A DNA stretch of 7,540 nucleotides. Origin: Elusimicrobiota bacterium. GTDB taxonomy: Bacteria; Elusimicrobiota; Elusimicrobia; UBA1565; JACRDR01. The DNA lies in assembly GCA_016212845.1 (NCBI GenBank), contig JACRDR010000050.1, positions 1 to 7,540 on the forward strand, given 5' to 3'. A model generated the notes under the pieces. That model was not told where the DNA came from. It was given only the letters and a program-made list of their open reading frames with translations, and searched no databases. Positions 4,234 to 7,540 of this stretch are shown in pieces (position 1 is the stretch's first letter; every line of letters starts with the position of its first letter). The position numbers and the translations under genes are program-made.

Positions 4234-6582
4234 TTAGCGCTGTGCGACGGTGTCCTTTTCTAGGATCGTGAACCGGCGGGAGGCCGACCGGCCTTGCTCG
4301 TCGACGATCGTCACCCGGTGCTCTCCGGGCGGCAGGTCCAGCGCCAGCTGGTGGAAGGCCTCGGTCTTTCCTTTATAAGTCCCGTCGACGTGCCAGTGCA
4401 GCAGCGCCTCGCTCCGGCTGTGCACCGCCTCGAACACCACCTTCCCGCGCTTCTCGCCGAGATCGACCGGGATGTAGATTCGGCTGCCCTCGTGGGGATA
4501 GAGGAACGCGATCGGACCGCGCTCCGAGCCGCCGGTCTCCCGGCAGTCGGCGCGCAGCGGCGGCAGCGGACGGTACTCCGGCGCGCGGCGCCGGTAATAG
4601 GACTCCTGCGCGGGGGGGAGCGCGAACCGGACTTCGTGACGCATGCGGAGCACCGACTCGCAGCCGTCGTTGACCCGCCAGCGTCCGGTCGGGTCGAGAT
4701 GCACCAGCCGGAAATGCGGGCTCGGCCGTTCGAAGCGCGCGGTGAACGGTACCGCCTGTTTGACCGTGCGGCAGCCTTCGGAAGGCAGGAACCCGTCCGA
4801 CTCGCAGACCTCGATCTCCTTGAGATCCCACGACGGCTTCTTCGCCCATTCGCCCGGTCCGAGGCGCCCCAGCAGCTCGAAGAGGATCGGCGCGGCGGAG
4901 GCGCTGCCCGTGAGCTCGGGCCGCCCGTCTCCCGCCGCGTTGCCCGTCCAGACGCCGACGGTGTAGCGGCCGTTCGTGCCGATGGCCCAGCCGTCGCGGT
5001 GGCCCAGGCTCGTGCCGGTCTTCCAGGCCACGCGCTGCGCGCTCGAGAAATTCCGCCAGTGCGCCTCCTCGTCGGGGCGCGAGACCTCCATGAGCGCCTG
5101 CAAGGTGAGCCAGGCCGCCCCCGGCCCGAACTCCACGGGGGTGCGAAGCGTCTCGGGATCGCCCGCCAGGAGCCTCAGCTCGCGGTAGGGCGTCTTGCCC
5201 GGCTCGGCCGTGCTTCCGGCGATCCACGCGAGGTTGGCGTACATGCGGGTCAGGTCCCAGAGCGTGCCCTCGGCGCCGCCGAGGATCAGCGTCAGGCCGT
5301 AGCCGTCAGCGTCGCGCCAGAGCGTCGTCATCCCGGCGCCCTTGAGCAGGGCGCGAAAGCGCGCGACGCCGTGGGCCCACAGCATCCGCACCGCGGGTAC
5401 GTTGAGCGATCGCGCGAGCGCCTCTCTCGCGGGCACGGCGCCGCGAAAGGTCCGGTCGTAGTTCTCCGGCGCGAACCCTAGGTACTGCGTCGGGACGTCG
5501 GGGATGAGCGTTGCCGGCGTCGTCTCGCCGCTCTCCAGCGCGGCCGCGTAGAGGAACGGCTTGAGCAGGCTTCCCGTGCTGCGCGGGCGCCGTGCCACGT
5601 CCACCGCGAACCCGGACTCGCGGAAGTCGGTCCGCCGGCTGTTGCCGACGTAGGCGATCACGCTGCGGTCGCGGTTGTCGACGACCAGCGCCGCCGCGTT
5701 GCGGATGCCGTGCAGCGCGAGCGCCTCGGACCGGCGCTCGACGACCGCGACGGCCGCGCGCTGCGCCGAGGGCTCCAGCGTCGTGCGAAAGGATCGGACA
5801 CGCCCGCCTGCCCCCGAGGCGAGCGTGTCCAGAAGGTGAGGCGCGAGCTCGGGAAAAGGGCGCGGCGCGTCCGGGAGCGGCTCGAGCGCCGCGAGCTTCA
5901 GCTCGAGCGGCGAGAGCTTTCCCGCCTCGGCGAGGGACGCGAGCAGGCGGTCGCGCTTTTCCTTGAGCGCCCCCCGGCGGCGGCCGGGATGCACCAGCGC
6001 CGGGCTGTTCGGCAGCACCGCCAGCAGCGCGCTCTCGGCCCAGCTCAGCCTCTCGGGCGGCCGTCCGAAATAGCGCCAGCCCGCGGTCTCCACGCCGACG
6101 ACGTTGCCGCCGTAGGGCGCGTGGGTGAAGTAGAGCGCGAGGATCTCCCGCTTGGAAAGGCTCATTTCGAGACGCGCGGCGAGGACCGCCTCGATCAGTT
6201 TCTCGCGCAGGGTGCGGGGCCGGTCTTTTCGGCTCAGGCGGATCACCTGCATCGTCAGCGTGCTGCCGCCGCTGACGAAGCGCCCCGTCTCCGCGCGCTG
6301 GCGCGCCGCCCGCAGCAGCGCGAGCGGGTCGACGCCCCGGTGCGAGTAGAACCGCTTGTCCTCGAAGTGAAGCAAAGCCTCCTCGAGCTTCGGCGCGCGC
6401 GCGGCCGAAGGGGGGAACCGCCACTGCCCGTCGGCGGCGATCCGGGCGTCGAGCAGCGTGCCGTCGCGGCCGAGGAGGACCGGAGAGAACGGCGCGTCGA
6501 AAAGCGGCGCGGGCAGGCAGCGCCGAAACGCGGCCGCGGCGGCGAGCGCGAGCAGCGCCGACGCGGCGAGCCGGCGTCTCAC
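4234..6582 (-). CDS. pbpC: Penicillin-binding protein 1C, bifunctional peptidoglycan synthase
   Basis: A 782-residue class A penicillin-binding protein, close to the length of E. coli PBP1C (about 770). An N-terminal hydrophobic segment (about 5-20) anchors it in the inner membrane. The GT51 glycosyltransferase domain follows, with catalytic E74 in HFEDKRFYSHRGVDP and the GGSTLTMQ motif (105-112). The transpeptidase domain carries S338-L-L-K341 (nucleophilic serine), S392-L-N394 and K521-T-G523 followed by TSLGHRDGWAIG. After about residue 600 lies the PBP1C-specific C-terminal region with an Ig-like beta domain (about 687-775) and several cysteines. It should polymerise lipid II and cross-link glycan strands in the periplasm. 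The start is GTG, overlapping the stop of the upstream alpha-2-macroglobulin gene as GTGA, which implies translational coupling. All catalytic residues are present. A REP unit starts 4 nt after its stop. Confidence 0.96.
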   Translation of the reverse strand: MRRRLAASALLALAAAAAFRRCLPAPLFDAPFSPVLLGRDGTLLDARIAADGQWRFPPSAARAPKLEEALLHFEDKRFYSHRGVDPLALLRAARQRAETGRFVSGGSTLTMQVIRLSRKDRPRTLREKLIEAVLAARLEMSLSKREILALYFTHAPYGGNVVGVETAGWRYFGRPPERLSWAESALLAVLPNSPALVHPGRRRGALKEKRDRLLASLAEAGKLSPLELKLAALEPLPDAPRPFPELAPHLLDTLASGAGGRVRSFRTTLEPSAQRAAVAVVERRSEALALHGIRNAAALVVDNRDRSVIAYVGNSRRTDFRESGFAVDVARRPRSTGSLLKPFLYAAALESGETTPATLIPDVPTQYLGFAPENYDRTFRGAVPAREALARSLNVPAVRMLWAHGVARFRALLKGAGMTTLWRDADGYGLTLILGGAEGTLWDLTRMYANLAWIAGSTAEPGKTPYRELRLLAGDPETLRTPVEFGPGAAWLTLQALMEVSRPDEEAHWRNFSSAQRVAWKTGTSLGHRDGWAIGTNGRYTVGVWTGNAAGDGRPELTGSASAAPILFELLGRLGPGEWAKKPSWDLKEIEVCESDGFLPSEGCRTVKQAVPFTARFERPSPHFRLVHLDPTGRWRVNDGCESVLRMRHEVRFALPPAQESYYRRRAPEYRPLPPLRADCRETGGSERGPIAFLYPHEGSRIYIPVDLGEKRGKVVFEAVHSRSEALLHWHVDGTYKGKTEAFHQLALDLPPGEHRVTIVDEQGRSASRRFTILEKDTVAQR

Positions 6583-7540
6583 AGCGCCCGCTCCACGGCG
6601 ACCCAGCGGCCTTTGACGCGCGCGTGGATCGTGCCGTCGTACATCGGTTCGGCGGTGATCGCCGGCAGGTAGAAGCGTCCGGGGTAGGCGGCCGTGAAGC
6701 GCGCCGTCACGGTCTTGGCCTGGCCGGGCTCGAGCGCGAGATACGAGTACAACCGGTCGTCGCGCACGTCCTGGTAGTCGAGGCCTTCCTGCACGCGGTC
6801 GCCCGCGCCGTTCCAGCGCGCGTTGTGGATCTCCCAGCCGGAGGGCGCGAGCTGGGTGAGCGCGACGTTCTCGAGCCTCGCCGCGCCGGGATTCGTCAGC
6901 GTCACCTTCGCGGTGATCTCGTCGCCCTGCGCGAGCTTGGCGACGTCGAGGAGTTCTCCCTTCCCGTTCAGGTAGACCACGTCGAGCTGCAGCCCCTGCG
7001 CGGCGTCGTCCTCGTCGCCCGCCGCGGGGACGCCTTTGACGGCCAGCGTGACGTAGAGCCGGTGGTCGCCCGGGTTTCGCACCCGGATGCGGCCGCCTTC
7101 CCGGCCCAGCCGGTCGAGGGGCAGCACGTCTACGGACTTGTCGGAGGAGATCGCGCGCGCGGCGGCCCTGCCGTCGAAGAGCTCGTAGCGCACGCCTTTG
7201 CCTGCCTTCTCTCCCTCGTGCAGGCGGCTCATCGCGACGAGGCTGTAGGCGAGCGAATGCGTGTCGAACCAGTCCTTGGAGACCAGCGCTTTCGAGATCT
7301 TCTCCGCCAGCGGCTTCCCGCGGGCGTAGTCGCTTTGGATCGCGGCGGAAAGCAGGATCATCGCTTGGTCGCGCAGCACGGACGGGTAGGTGCCCTCGTT
7401 GAAACCGGCGCCCGGGTCCACCGGCGCGCCGTTCGACAGGGCGGCCGCGGCGTCCCGCACGCCGGCGAGCTGGTACGCGGCGGCGAGCGTCCAGCGGGCG
7501 GTCGTCGGCAGCTGCGACTCGCGGAGGCGGGTCATCGCCC
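6579..7540 (-). CDS. Bacterial alpha-2-macroglobulin, C-terminal part (cut by window edge)
   Basis: The visible 320 codons are the C-terminal end of a YfhM/ECAM-type bacterial alpha-2-macroglobulin. These are large (about 1600-1900 residues) periplasmic, usually lipid-anchored proteins that trap proteases. The frame is open to base 7540, and the ATG near 7535 is an internal methionine. Counting from that methionine, residues 1-110 are helical repeats like the end of the thioester-bearing alpha/alpha toroid (AYQLAG, LRDQAMILLSAAI, FDTHSLAYSLVAMSRL). Residues about 115-318 are beta-rich macroglobulin domains with family-typical LDYQDVRDDRLYSYLAL (252-268) and YPGRFYLPAITAEPMYDG (284-301). The thioester motif itself would lie outside the window, so I cannot say whether it is kept. 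The overlap with pbpC is the known A2M-PBP1C gene pairing, thought to link protease defence with repair of damaged murein. Confidence 0.93.
   Translation of the reverse strand, partial: AMTRLRESQLPTTARWTLAAAYQLAGVRDAAAALSNGAPVDPGAGFNEGTYPSVLRDQAMILLSAAIQSDYARGKPLAEKISKALVSKDWFDTHSLAYSLVAMSRLHEGEKAGKGVRYELFDGRAAARAISSDKSVDVLPLDRLGREGGRIRVRNPGDHRLYVTLAVKGVPAAGDEDDAAQGLQLDVVYLNGKGELLDVAKLAQGDEITAKVTLTNPGAARLENVALTQLAPSGWEIHNARWNGAGDRVQEGLDYQDVRDDRLYSYLALEPGQAKTVTARFTAAYPGRFYLPAITAEPMYDGTIHARVKGRWVAVERAL

Noticed and set aside
4294..6672. Long open frames on the plus strand (4294-5481 and 5710-6672) and a second minus-strand frame (5306-6424) across pbpC.
   Set aside because: They are Arg/Ala/Pro-rich low-complexity translations with no motifs, produced by high GC on top of a gene with complete catalytic motifs.

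Overview
The window is high-GC DNA, apparently from the chromosome of a diderm (Gram-negative-type) bacterium. The evidence for an outer membrane is indirect: a bacterial alpha-2-macroglobulin gene followed by a penicillin-binding protein 1C gene, a pair that works in the periplasm. I cannot name the phylum from the sequence. Gene starts generally lack Shine-Dalgarno sequences. Several instead have a TANNNT -10 box exactly 6 nt before the start codon, which is the signature of leaderless transcription.

Layout. (1) 1-915, +: a membrane-anchored protein with about five propeller-like repeats; its frame is open to the left edge. (2) 993-1777, +: a two-component-type pair, a stand-alone histidine-kinase-type ATPase domain with no phospho-acceptor histidine region, then a stand-alone CheY-like receiver, each with its own leaderless promoter. 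(3) 1774-2214, -: an unrecognised 146-residue protein, convergent with the receiver (both stops lie in one CTAG) and divergent from (4) 2240-3106, +: an aldo/keto reductase. Only 25 bp separate genes 3 and 4, and these hold two back-to-back -10 boxes in a near-symmetric arrangement. (5) 3111-4229: a REP/RAYT island containing one IS200-like (REP-associated) tyrosine transposase, five copies of a 13-bp palindrome GGTGCGWCGCACC with a conserved downstream core, and a tRNA-Glu(CTC) gene between copies. (6) 4234-7540, -: the C-terminal part of an alpha-2-macroglobulin and a complete pbpC, overlapping by 4 nt (GTGA).

How it works together. The A2M/PbpC pair probably couples periplasmic protease trapping to peptidoglycan repair. 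The ATPase and receiver probably belong to a signalling circuit whose sensor and phospho-donor are elsewhere or unconventional. The REP units sit 2-4 nt after the stops of the reductase, the transposase and pbpC, and 9 nt beyond the tRNA 3' end. They therefore mark transcript 3' ends in this stretch and may act there as terminators or RNA stabilisers.

The two most notable signals are the repeated TANNNT-N6-start architecture, including the symmetric divergent version, and the REP family with its fixed 5-nt spacing to a TTGCAWAACTTTGCA core.
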